The notes beneath the pieces were generated by a model, which was not told the DNA's origin, searched no databases, and was given only the letters and a program-made list of their open reading frames with translations. A stretch of DNA of 64,000 bases from Scytalidium lignicola (Eukaryota; Ascomycota; Leotiomycetes), in NCBI GenBank assembly GCA_002812745.2, contig NCSJ02000221.1, positions 1 to 64,000 of the forward strand, in the 5' to 3' direction. Of this stretch, positions 46,208-57,711 are shown one piece after another (position 1 is the stretch's first letter; each line of letters begins with the position of its first letter). A program made the position numbers and the translations under genes.

Positions 46208-47133
46208 CTACCAAAGACCATCTATTCCGTCAAAGGAGAAGAAGCTTCCTGACGTACCTGGGGTAACGCCATCAATCTGTAGAGGTATAATCTTAGATCA
46301 CATCTGCATAATTTTTCAGAAAACGTTGGGAGGCAAACTTACCTTAGAAATAATACCTTTAATGCTATCTAGAAGGGTTGTGGCGGCCTGGGCCATGCCA
46401 TAAGCCATAGCGACATTGTTGCCCATCTCTGTTTGAACCCATCTAGAAGAGTTAGCCTTCAGTTAATATATTTTCCTAGAAATAGGGCTATTGGTATACA
46501 TGCCCAGGACTAATAGGGACAACGAGTAGCTTTTCATGCTCGAAGTGCGACTTGCGTGCGATGAAGTTTAATGCCGCCTTGGAAGCACCATATGCAACAT
46601 TTGGAAAAGGAAGGTAATCCATAAGGCCAATAGAGCCAAACTTGGAGCTGACAACGACAAATTTTGGCGATTCAACATGATCCAGCAAAGGCCAAGTTGC
46701 CTGGAAAAGGGATACCGGACCAATGGTGTTGACAGCAAAATGTTCAAAAAACTGCTCGGGAGGCGATTGTAAAACAGTAGCCATACAATTACTAATGCCA
46801 GCATTAGCGATAACAATATCAAGACTATCTATTCCATGCTTGGTCTTGAGCTCCTCGACCGCATCCGTTGTATCAGATTTAGAAGCTGAGTCTATCTTCA
46901 TGATGATAATCTTGCTTCCGGTGCCGAGCTCAACGGAACTCAAGCTCTTTTCAGAGTTCACAACATCGCGGACAGCAGCAATGACGGTGGTATTGGGGCT
47001 CAAAACATATGCTTCAAGCAGGCCTTGACCAATCCCTACTCATTTGTAAACTCCGGTTAGCATGTATTGTTATGTCATCCATCGACTAGTGCTGCACACC
47101 TCGATTTGCTCCAGTTATAAGAATAGTTGGCAT
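46208..47133 (-). CDS. Short-chain dehydrogenase/reductase (SDR)
   Basis: A cytosolic NAD(P)-dependent oxidoreductase. Exons are 47133-47100, 47035-46500, one beginning at 46426 (or slightly earlier) to 46343, and 46276-46208, giving about 240 residues, normal for classical SDRs. The cofactor motif TGANRGIG lies at residues 7-14, NAG at 89-91, and the catalytic Tyr160 and Lys164 in YGASK with Ser141/142. The C-terminus ends FDGIDGLW. The oddity is the exon 2-3 junction. The expected WVQTEMGN stretch lies just downstream of a TTCTAG acceptor but is out of phase with exon 2. Only an acceptor ending CAGAG before ATGGGC keeps the frame, and it drops WVQTE. This may be a 1-bp indel. Substrate unknown. 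Confidence 0.82.
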
Positions 47134-48086
47134 TCTAACAAAAACTAAAAAAAATAAAAAAANTAAAAAAAACTAAATACAAAACTATAGAGATATAGGA
47201 TATTTGGAGTATAGATCTTAACACAAAATATTTTACTGGGGGGCAAACTGTCTTTATGTAAACATTACTGAATGTTGGCATGGTTTCAAATATGGCGTAT
47301 CTTCAGCCGCACTTGCAGAAGCTATAGTGCGGATGCAGAGATGCAGATTATGTACGTAAACCTTTCAAATAGAGCTCTGAATGATAACCGGATGATGTTT
47401 TTGCATCCGCGGGTTATCGATATGAATGGATCATCAGATTCAGATAGGCTATTTCAAGGTTTGGGTCAAGATTTGAATAGTTCATGGTAAATTGATGCTA
47501 ACATTAATGCTACACCGTGAGCTATACAGTTACCAGTATTGGTAGTAAAAGGCTATTGGTCTATTTCACCTTAAGCGGTCTATCTAAGGCCACAGTACAA
47601 AGTACTTAGCGGGTGTGATAGCGAATATATACGGGTATAAGCGGTCAGCGATTAGGTTTTCCCTTTTGCACGTCTAACAAGTACCTACTAAGCATGTCTG
47701 GCTTACATATGACCAGTAATTAAATATCATATGATGCTAGTAAAGAGAGCTACTTCAGTAGCTAAGATAAAGTAGCAACCCTTACAACTCTATGGGCTGC
47801 CAGATAGCGTGTTTCTTCACGTAATAACGGTGACAGGTTACCATAGTAGACACAGTTGGTTTAGACAAATCATCATCTGTATTTTGAAGAGGAAGTAAGA
47901 TCGGAGTCGTTCAGACAGATGTTGAGTCAGCGCATTACCCAGGACCCCCTCGCATAAGCAGAGTCCAAGGTAATGCTCCCTCGAGCTAAATTCCACCACA
48001 AGATTAGGGGTGGCAGAACAACCGGGGGTATGAAAGCTCTAGTATTGCCATCACATATACAGAAATACATACGTACCTTGTTTAGG
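47134..48086. other. Intergenic, nothing recognised
   Basis: Contains an A-rich tract with an N near 47150-47175. No supported gene, although a minus-strand open stretch at 47.93-48.2 kb overlaps the start of the chitinase remnant. Confidence 0.45.
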
Positions 48087-49640
48087 GTGGAGTTACTGAT
48101 CCGTCCTTCCTTCAAACAGTTACCAAGGCAGGTGTTAGCTCCAACAAAATTATGGTCGGCGAATCCAGCTATGGTCGATCTTTCCAAATGGCTCAAGCTG
48201 GTTGTACAGGACCAGAGTGTTTGTTTACTGGTACGAATGCCACATCGGATGGAACGACCTGGAGTTGCACTGTCACAGGCGGCTACCTTGCAAATGCTGA
48301 GATTATTAGATTATCGCTGATTCGACTAACTTGGTCACAATATGACCTGACGAAGAAACGGCCTCTGACTATCTTGCCTATAATGGTACGTATGTTTCCA
48401 TTGTTGTTTATCTATTCACAGTGATAAATATACAAGGTTAACCTTTTCATCCTATACAGAACTTCAGTAGGTAGCTTATATGTCTGAAGTTACTAAGCAC
48501 ACGCGCAGAGAAAAATGGGAGGGTCTTAACTTCCTGGGCACAATTGATGGGCAATTGACTTACATGAATTCAATACAGCCGATACAGTTGGCTCCACGGA
48601 TGATTGCAATAAATCTTCATGCATTAATGTACTTGACGACATGATTTGGAATTGGATTAATCTAGCTATCGATGTAATAGATACGGCAATTGGAAGCGCA
48701 ATCACATATCGGCCTGTCCCGCTAGTCACTTCGGATCCTATCGGGATCTCTATCTCTTCGGGATGGACTGTGGGCTGCACCGGAAGGAGATTAGTCTAGC
48801 AACACGCCAACAACATACCAAATAATCTGGCTCCTGGACACGACTACTACCAGTAGCAGTACTAAACCTGCAGCCTTCGTCTTCTCTATCACCTGGCAGC
48901 CGACGCTCAACTACCAACTTCCGTCCTTGATCACACCCAAGATTCCAGCACCATCCGATATCCCTGACAACGACAATGGCCCCATACCGACGCCAGACTC
49001 AGGAGTAAATGACTGCACTGGTTACGACTACACCGGGGGTCCTGACTTCGCGACTGATGACTGTTCACGCAGCAGTGACTGCTTTCGTTGTGGTGATTGT
49101 ATCGGTGAGGCATGCGAGGAAGGGGGGCAACTGTTCCCGCGATCAATGCGTCGAAGGGGGTAGATGTTCTAGGCCAAACTGTAGTGAAGGTGGTGACTGC
49201 TCCGGCTCTTAGTGCATTAAAGTGGTGGTTGTATCAAGTTACTTCTGAATGATTGTGACTCCGGTGTGTGCATTGGATCCATATTTGTTGATACAGAGTG
49301 TGTGGGTGCGTGGTGCGATAACCACATCACTACCACAGTTCAACCAGGAGGAACACCTCCCCTAACTCCAAGACCAATCTGCCTCAGCGGCTGTCCGATT
49401 TTGACTCCATATCCTGACGGCGTACCTCATTCAATGAGCCCTGTAATGTCAACAAGTCCCCCAAGCCGTATGCCTACAGCAAAAGATTGCACATCTTTCA
49501 TGACGGCCGAAGCATGTACTGAAATCATTATCAGCAGTACAGCAGTTGTGACCTCGCCGACCACGAGCTGGTCCACCACGACACGTACAAGATGCGTAAA
49601 TTCACCCCTTCCCCCTAACAAATTTGATAAGCTGGCATTA
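48087..49640 (+). pseudogene. C-terminal half of a GH18 chitinase, broken
   Basis: The recognisable part starts within the barrel (SNKIMVGESSYGRSF, then GCTGPECLFTGTNATSD and WSCTVTGGYLANAEI). It continues after a probable intron near 48390-48460 with MSEVTKHTRREKWEGLNF and WAIDLHEFNTADT, then a Pro/Thr region and a Cys-rich tail ending MTAEACTEIIISSTAVVTS and SWSTTTRTRC. This layout is that of large fungal subgroup C chitinases. The catalytic DxxDxE part and the N-terminus are absent. Breaks include a TAG in place of the Trp codon of the expected QWV(A/G)Y, a 1-bp loss near 48548 (IDGQ instead of IDWA), and frame changes near 49125 and 49210. Not functional. Confidence 0.8.
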
Positions 49641-49669
49641 CTAAGATGGACTTTTCCACTCCATGACTT

Positions 49670-50150
49670 ATGACAACTGGAAGACCTCAATTTTCCCCTA
49701 AGGTTCATGGAAGTCGCAATCCGCATGAGGCTTTTGTAGACACTGATTTGGATTTCTTCGTGTGCACAAGTTTAACTTCTGGCATATCAGGAACTCCCGG
49801 TCAAGCAAACTATGCTGCTGGCAACAGTTCCCTTGACTGTTTCGCACGCCATCGTGTTATCAGTTGTAAACGTGCTGCTTCTCTGTCCTTCCTATGGTTA
49901 ATGGTGTAGGTGTTGCATTTTACTAACAAGCTCTAATGCTTGTTACTACTTGACCTCGACCTCTTCGAGCCTGAGGTGCTTCCTATTGCTAATTATGGTC
50001 TCGACAGCATGATCAGTGCAGAATTGCAGAACTGAATCTTCAAGGAATTGGATGTTCCATTCCAATAGCTACTAGGCTCATGGTTAACCATCGCAAAATT
50101 CGCGAGTCTTGTTTGTGCCCAACATGGGCTGAAATAAAACGACAGTTACA
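49670..50150 (+). pseudogene. Second orphan PKS tail (KR end + ACP)
   Basis: Directly after the chitinase remnant the plus strand reads as polyketide synthase: FSPKVHGSRNPHEAF, DTDLDFFVCTSLTSG and GTPGQANYAAGNSSLDCF (the end of a ketoreductase with its YAAGN motif). A carrier domain in another frame follows, ANYGLDSMISAELQN with the attachment Ser at 50006-50008, and then DVPFQ and LTIAKFASLVCAQHG. In-frame TGA and TAG replace Trp and probably Gln codons of the carrier domain, and there is a frameshift between KR and ACP. It differs in sequence from the 18.3-kb tail, so it comes from a different synthase. All upstream PKS domains are missing. Confidence 0.82.
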
Positions 50151-51051
50151 ATTTGATTCTGCCTGATTGTCTCTTCTCCATGCTCCATTTTGAGATGTGA
50201 ATGGTGATGTTTACAAGAGATACAGTGCTAACAAAGTTGAAGGAACAAACCCGATTTAGATAGCAATATACATATCCTTTAATGTTATTTGTAATCTAGC
50301 TGCTTTTATGTCTTTTCTACGGAATCTCATAATTATTATTTTAACTAATACTTGTTTATCCACGGCTTTCAATATTTCGAAGCTATTAACCAAGCAATAA
50401 AAGGCTTATTCATAGTCACTGATTGATGGTAAGCCATTTACTATGTTATAGCACTCCAGTATTTTATCGCGTTAAAAAAAAAAGNNACAAGTACTCTATC
50501 AATAAATTCTAACCGCTATGTCCAAGGCAATTAGACCTCATTATATGCTTAATATAGACAGATGAGTTACTGTCAGAGCCAAGTTTAGACTATAGTCTTA
50601 TAAATACTATAAAAATAAATGTTCAATCAGAACACTAACCCTAGCTTTGGGATTTGATAGAGGCGTGCTCGTATATTTATCATGATTATTTACTATGTCC
50701 TCTATGTAGTTTTAAGCTTCTTAAGCTGGAATACACAATTTTGTAGTTAAAGTAGTCAAGTGATTTTATACAACCTTTACTAATATTAAATCCGAGCTCA
50801 CGTACAGAGGTATGTACCGTAGCATTTTCCTCATCCTACCTTGTAACTTGTGATTGGTTGGTTTGTACGGAGCTATAATAGTTAAAATTACAACTCGCGT
50901 ATTTACGACACGCTTTCTTCGCTTTCACTCATCGTTATGGCTTGATTTAAATCATCAACTTCATCATTTCATCAGTAACAATCAATTTGTCTCGGTTATT
51001 AACCACCATCGCTGAATTACAATTACAACATCAACTTAGAATAATCTCTCT
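50151..51051. other. Intergenic / promoter of regulator 3
   Basis: AT-rich in its first half, with two Ns at 50485-50486 beside an A-run. No gene seen. Confidence 0.5.
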
Positions 51052-53408
51052 ATGGACGCTACACTTTTAACGGGAGCTATTAACCAGCCTCCTCAATCAC
51101 GGAAACGAAACAGACCCACTGTATCCTGCGGACATTGCAGAATTAGAAAGTATGAAACTTCTGAAGGTTTATCTAAGCAAATTGTCTAGACTAGTCTACA
51201 TAAGTTAACTAATAATTCTTTTCAGGTTGAAATGCAGTCGAACACAGCCTTGTGATTCTTGTCTTCGAACAGGTGACTCGGCGACCTGCTATTTTGAGAC
51301 ATCCCCTGGATCACGAGAAGACAAAGACACCCTGGATCCTGCGACAAAGCATGCTTTGACAGCTCGCATAGATAAATTAGAGGCTATGCTATTGTCTGTC
51401 ATGTCCAATGAAAAAATGAGTGTCATGGCGATGCCCAAGAGTAGTAATCAAGCTGGAGGTGATCTAACGTCCGTATTGCAATCTTCTTCCACAAAAGATG
51501 AGGGGAGGTTACATCAGATGGTTAGCGCTTTTGGCGCCATGAAGGTTGACCAAAGTACAAATAAGACTATCTACATTGATGGATCACATTGGGTTTCAAT
51601 CATGACTGAAGTGAGTTATCAGCTGACCCTGATTCCTCGCCCTTGTATTAAACAACCTTAAAGATCGACGAACTCAGAAAGCATTTATTAGACAACCACG
51701 AAGATTGGGAGAGAAATGCTTTGAAACACCGGGACTGGATTAAGGGGATGAAAGTGACCGCTAGTTTATTGCGAGGCATAGCCGCTCCGGCTGCTCAAGA
51801 ACAACTATTATCATATCTTCCATCAAAGCTGGTAACCGATAGATTAGTCGACCGTTATTTCCATGTTTATAACATGACATTACGTAAAATCCTCCTTCAA
51901 AATAAATGTATCTTCTAATGTCTTCTAACAACTGTATAGCTATAATCCATGAGCCGACATTTAGAAGAGAAGTAAACGATATTTTAACCTTCAATATATA
52001 TTATCTCTGCTAACTGTCTCATTAGTATGTTGATCACTGGAAAGATCATACCAAAACAAAAGTAGTCTGGCTTGGCCTGCTTTTTGCGATACTTCATCTG
52101 GCTGAGATATCGTATAGAGACCAAAATGATGCAGCTGTCTTAGAGAGCATTTCCACATACAAACTAAACGATGAATATAAGAGATCCATAGTCCGATGCT
52201 TAGTTTCGTCGGACTATACCAATCCTGTTATGTATACTGTTGATACTATCGTCTTGTACGTTACATCTGAATGGATGACGACTCCAGATGCAAACCTGGA
52301 GACTTCTATGGTACTCGGTTTGGCCATCCGACTTGCCATGCGTATGGGAATCCATCGCGATTCCAAATGGCAACCACAAATTACTCCTTGGCAGGGCGAG
52401 ATGCGCCGCCGTCTCTGGGCTGTGCTTCAAGGAACAGATATACAGTATTCATTTCATCTATCTATCCCACCGAACATCCGTCCTAGCGACTGTGATTGTG
52501 CACTACCAAGGAACATCTACAATGATGAATTTGGTAAAGACACATTAGACCTACCACCATCTAGACCATACAGTGAGCAAACTGAAGTTTGTTACACTAT
52601 TTGCAAAGCAAAATTGGATCTGGTACTTGGGAATATCCTGAATCTGGTAAACTCTCCAGGTATTCCCAAGGTGTATGACGTTCACAAACAGGAAAACGCA
52701 CTTGCGCAAGCTTGGAATACGATTCCACCACATCTCCTTAAGTCTTATGATAGACCGAACGCAAATTTCGCCAAATGGAAGGAGCTACAGTCAAAATTAA
52801 ACAGGGTATATCAATTGAGCCAATGCATTCTGTACCGAAAATTTATCCATCAAGCATATCAAGACATATCATTCATACGATATCGTGATTCTTGTATTCA
52901 TGCTGCGCTGAGACTATTAGAACATCAGTCAACCCTTTTTTTGGAGCTGAACGCGATCTTTTGGCAAGATCCCCCGAACGTGTGGGAGATGTCGGCCTTA
53001 ACAACGCCGGACTTCTTTACTGCAGGTATGGCCGTATCATTGGACCTTTACTATGGAGTAAAAACCGGACTTATTGTAGCAGATGCTACTCATGATAAGC
53101 AGCTGTTTGAAATGATATCTGCGTTGGAGACAAGTTTAAACATATGGCGTCTTTTCAAAGAGATGTCTATAGAAGCAGCTAAGGCTCATGGAATGTTTTC
53201 ATTTGTGTTAAGCAAAGTTTTAGAAAACAAAACCAGAATTGGAATTGCAAGAGATGGCGATTTAGCAACTAGCCAATCTGAAAGTCGAAATTTGAATACC
53301 AGCCAGATCGCTGATATCCCCCAATATGATTCAGTAAGAATGAATAAGCAAGAGATTCAGCTGAGAACTGGCACTGACTATCGCTTAGGGGTTCTGGAAT
53401 CTGCATAA
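51052..53408 (+). CDS. Zn2Cys6 transcription factor (regulator 3)
   Basis: A nuclear regulator of 705 residues in five exons: 51052-51149, 51226-51610, 51664-51883, 51940-51971 and 52026-53408. Introns are 53-76 bp and all phases agree. The first intron falls inside the zinc cluster, which joined reads SCGHCRIRKLKCSRTQPC followed by C and a last C (C-X2-C-X6-C-X5-C-X2-C-X8-C). The fungal-specific middle-homology region begins near LPIIHEPTFRRE and includes MVLGLAIRLAMRMGIHRDSK and MRRRLWAVLQGTD. The 32-bp fourth exon is unusually small but keeps the conserved HEPTFRRE. No stops or shifts break the model, in contrast to the wrecked genes just upstream, so it has probably stayed under selection. 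Confidence 0.88.
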
Positions 53409-54076
53409 TGACACAATCGACTACGAAACATTTTTCCAATGGCCATCGAGTGCAGATGGAATATGAGATTACATAATAGCTTAAGGTAGGACTTTGATTT
53501 GTGATAAAATTCCGACGCTGTATTTGCATCTACAAAACTAATTTCGATGTTGGTAACTTCAGAGTGAAAATTACACCTTTTCGTCCTCCTGAGCTGGTTG
53601 AACAAAGTCACTTTCAAGATCTGCTTGGACTACGTTGTGGCTATCAATGGTAAGTGATGGTGAGAGCAGGACTTTGTGGCGATGCACGTAAACCTGTTAC
53701 TGCATTTGCGGCACAATTCGCTTTTTCGTATTTTGTGATCAAATCCNTTTTTTGTAAGGAGAATACGGCAATATTACTTTTTTTTTTGCGCTATCCCCAT
53801 TCGTCTCTCTATGCTTTCATCCGCACTCGTTTCTGAAGACAACCATGGAGTCACATTCTTATTTCTACGTCAGGTTTCACCTTAACTTATATATCAAACT
53901 TTCAGCGCTCCGCTTCTGTACACGTTCTGCACCAACTCTACCTCGTGAGCTTTATTGACACGTATATCAACCTTCACAGTGGGATATTATTTGTTAGCTA
54001 CTTACTGTGATATCAGAATTGATCGTGTTAGACAGGTCAATTTCGCCGATCGTAGTAGGTTTCCAGAGAATATATT
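53409..54076. other. Intergenic, nothing recognised
   Basis: Contains an N beside a T-run near 53746. No gene or repeat supported. Confidence 0.5.
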
Positions 54077-54084
54077 TAAATCAA
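54077..54084 (+). repeat. Left target-site duplication of the palindromic MULE
   Basis: TAAATCAA, repeated exactly at 57344-57351. An 8-bp duplication lies within the range of Mutator-like elements. Confidence 0.85.
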
Positions 54085-54373
54085 GGGGATACTTAAATCC
54101 ACCTGCAACATACCTAAATCCACCCAAAATCGCCGGTGTCGGATGCGCCTGGACCATTGCGTCCCATAGTAATTTATTAGTAATTTCATGATCCTGTAAT
54201 ATCCTTTGCTCAAAACACCAAAATTCGTGTTTCTTCAGATATGCGTTTTGTAAAATATTATTATACTTTCATAGAATTGAAGTTATTTCTACTTACTTTT
54301 TGATCTTTTTCCGCTTGAAATAACTACTCTTACATTATCTTCATGTGACCCTCCTCCCCCCAAAGTATTATAC

Positions 54374-55700
54374 GTTGATTTAGCCTCTTTATTTGCTTCA
54401 ATTCAAGCTTTTGCACATGCAAATGGATATGCATTTGTCATTCGGAAAAGTGACCCATGAAAAGTGGTTTATACTTACGACCAAGTTAGGAAATACCAAT
54501 CCAAAAGCAAAAAGACAGATATACACTTATCAAAATAGTATAATTTAACTATTAAAAAGTACAATTGCAAAATGGCAGTAGTTGTTAAAGTAAAAGGAAA
54601 TGAGTAGAGGTTAAAGGTCTTGGAATCTACATATAATCACAATGCCTCAATAGCACTTATAACTTATACAGCACACCAAATAGCTACTCTGAATGTTGAA
54701 ATTCATATATAGATCTTGTTCAAAGCATTATCTAGAATACAGAATGCTCAGATTTTGAGTACCTTTCAAATTGAGTACTTAGAAGTCTTGATTACTAGTA
54801 ATAATATTATGAATATCATTCAAGTTATATAATTATAGTCTTTAACAGGCTGGACTTCAATTCAGTAGCTATTATATGTTTAAGCATACTCCTTTACCTT
54901 AACTTTACTAACAATTCAAGGTAAAACTTAAGGAATAGAGTTTTAATCCAATATATTTAACTAATTCCTTCAACAACTTAGTTTACTTGTTTTATGTTTA
55001 CTTAAACATACTTATATTTTACTAACAACATCTTAATATATTACTAATAGATTATATATATAAAACTAATCAATTTTGTATGTTATTACTTAATATATAT
55101 GTTATAACTAGTAGTAATAAAGTAGTTTAATTTGGATTAGCATTCCTTTTAAAAGAAACCAAGAAATCATATAGTTAGGTTTTAAGTTAGTTTTAAGAGA
55201 TGATAGAACAGTATAATATTACAAAGTTACTCTTTATAGTAACTAATAGAGAATTAGCTCTTATGAAAGGTATCAATATATATTTTCTTAATACTAATCA
55301 TTTCTTTTGTTGTTAACATGTTAATATGAATATATTAGTGAAAACAAAGTGATTCTTTTTACTATTAGTAAAAGAAAATGGTATATAGAAGAGATATTAT
55401 ACATTCTAAGAGTTTTTAAAGCTTTGAGGGATTATTTTGGATTCTCTTACTCTTAAAGCTTATACATCAAATCTTATTAAACTTTGTATATATCTATATA
55501 CAACAGTTAAATATGTGGAGAATACATGGTTAACCTTATGAAAAGAAAAGTTAGTTCAATATTGAATTGATTAACATTATTATTTTAGAGTACTTGTGAC
55601 TTTACTTATCAAAGGTTATTATAGTATTTTAAAGTCATATTTATAATGTGGAAATAATGACTTAAATGACATATTTAAATGTTTATTTTTATTTTAAGCA
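54374..55700 (+). pseudogene. MULE transposase remnant, left arm
   Basis: Reading inward on the plus strand: a FAR1-like zinc-finger start (LFASIQAFAHANGYAFVIRK at about 54390-54450). The transposase core follows (LLIDYIYKTNQFCMLLLNI at about 55041; the first catalytic Asp, codon 55050-55052, is kept). The second catalytic Asp is changed in VTNRELALMKGI near 55250. Next come TVKYVENTWL and LIKGYYSILKSYL near 55610-55640. Stops and frame changes are frequent, so no active protein is made. The C-terminus is cut at the palindrome centre. Confidence 0.8.
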
Positions 55701-55744
55701 TCTTAGTAAAAAGGCATCAAAACAACTATTGTTTAAGAACAACT

Positions 55745-57060
55745 TTGTTGAAACATATTATTTAAGTCATCATTTCCACATTGTAAATATGACTTTAAAG
55801 TATTATAACAACCTTTGATAAGTAAAGTCATAAGTACTTTAAAATGATAATGTTGATCAATCTAATATCAAATTAACTTTTCTTTTCATAAGGTTAACTA
55901 TGTATTCTTCACATATTTAACTATTGTATGTGGATATACATAAAGTTTAATAAGATTTGATGTATAAGCTTTAAGAGTAAGAAAATCCAAAATAATCCTT
56001 TAAAGCTTTAGAAACTCTTAGAATGTATAATGTTTCTTTTATATACTATTTTCTTTTACTAGTAATAAAAAGAATTACTTTGTTTTCACTAATATATTCA
56101 TATTGACATGTTAATAGTAAAGGAAATGATTAGTATTAAGGAAATATATATCAATACCTTTTATAAGAGTTAATTCTTTATCAGTTACTATAAAGAGTAA
56201 CTTTGTAATATTATATTGTTCTATCATCTTCTAAAACTAACTTAAAACCTAATTATATGATTTCTTGGTTTCTTCTGAAAGGAATGTTAATTTAAATTGA
56301 ACTACTTTATTATCATTAGTTATAATATATATATTAAGTAATAGTATGCAAAATCAATTAGTTTTATATGTATAATCCATTAGTAATATATTAGGATGTT
56401 GTTGGTAAAATATAAGTATGTTTAGGTGAACATAAAACAGATAAACCAGGTTGTTGGAGGAATTAGTTAAATATGTTAGATTAAAACTTTGTTCCTTAAG
56501 TTTTACCTTGAATTGTTAGTAAAGTTAAGGTAAAGGAATATATTTAAATATACAACAGCTACTGAATTGAAGTTTAGCCTGTTAAAGATTATAATCATAT
56601 AACTTGAATGATATTTATAATATTATTATTAGTAATCAAGACTTCTGAGTATTTAATTTGAAAGGTACTTAAAATCTGAGCATTTTGTATTCTAGATAAC
56701 ACTTTGAACAAGATCTGTATATAAATTTCAACATCTAGAGCAACTATTTAGTGTATTGTATAAGTTATAAATACTACTGAGGCATTATAATTATGTGTAG
56801 ATTCTAAGACTTTTAACCTTTACTCATTTCCTTTTACTTTAACAATTATTGCCATTTTACAATCATACTTTTTAGTAGTTGAATTATACTGTTTTGATGG
56901 GTGTATATCTGTCTTTTTGCCTTTAGATTGGTATTTCCTAGCTTAGTCGCAAGTATAAACCACTTTTCATAGGTCACTTTTCCGAATGACAAATGCATAT
57001 CCATTTACATGTACAAAAGCTTGAATTAAAGCAAATAAAGAGGCTAAATCAGTGTATAAT
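55745..57060 (-). pseudogene. MULE transposase remnant, right arm
   Basis: The mirror copy of the left-arm gene on the minus strand, with the FAR1-like start near 57040 and the post-catalytic part next to the central loop. It carries its own set of stops, partly different from the left arm. Confidence 0.75.
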
Positions 57061-57343
57061 ACTTCTAGGGGAGGAGGGCCATATGAAGATAGTGTAAGAG
57101 TAGTCATTTCAAGCAGNAAAAAGATCAAAAAGCAAGTAGAAATAACTTCAATTCTACGAAAGTATAGTAATATTTTACAAAACGCATATCTGAAGAAATG
57201 CGAATTTTGGTGTTTTGAGCAAAGGATATTACAGGATCATGAAATTACTAATAAATTACTATGGGACATGATGGTCTGGGCGCATCCGACACCGGCGATT
57301 TTGGGTGGATTTAGGTATGTTGCGGGTGGATTTAAGTATCCCC

Positions 57344-57351
57344 TAAATCAA
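57344..57351 (+). repeat. Right target-site duplication of the palindromic MULE
   Basis: TAAATCAA, identical to 54077-54084. Confidence 0.85.
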
Positions 57352-57711
57352 CTACTGAATTAACTATTGTACAGTGGGTAAGTATGGTCATATATATAGA
57401 CTCTTACAGGCTAGTAGGAGTTGGTCTTGGATCTTACTTTATGGCCTTGTATAGCTGAATATTTAGTTGTATCACTAATATGGCCTGTACAGCTGAATCT
57501 TTCATCCCCGTATGGCTGAGCTATATTCAACAGATACACTAATTACACGAACTTCGTTGCCGTGCAAGATGTGTATGATGAAGTTGATGAACATGGGTTG
57601 TCCCTGGTGTTAACAAAAAACAAATCGCTGATGAAATTATCAAAACGTTCGATTTATGCATGAGACATGACAGTTGATGGTATCTATTAGCTCTTTTTGA
57701 GCACAGCATTT
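57352..57711. other. Spacer between MULE and mariner element
   Basis: No gene or repeat recognised. Confidence 0.45.

Larger units (their letters stand above)
54085..57343. mobile_element. Palindromic Mutator-like element (inverted duplication)
   Basis: A 3259-bp element whose two halves are inverted copies: arms of about 1.6 kb (54085-55682 and 55745-57343) around a loop of about 60 bp. Matching points checked near the outer ends and near the centre sum to within 1 bp of symmetry, so the arms have almost no net indels. The outer ends are GGGGATACTTAAATCC and its complement, and the element is flanked by the perfect 8-bp duplication TAAATCAA. Each arm encodes, reading inward, a Mutator-like transposase. 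The arms differ mainly by C/T and G/A changes, as expected if RIP acted on the duplicate. Confidence 0.9.

Noticed and set aside
47927..48196. 89-codon minus-strand frame
   Set aside because: Overlaps the GH18 remnant on the other strand, whose sequence is recognisable; no domain in this frame.
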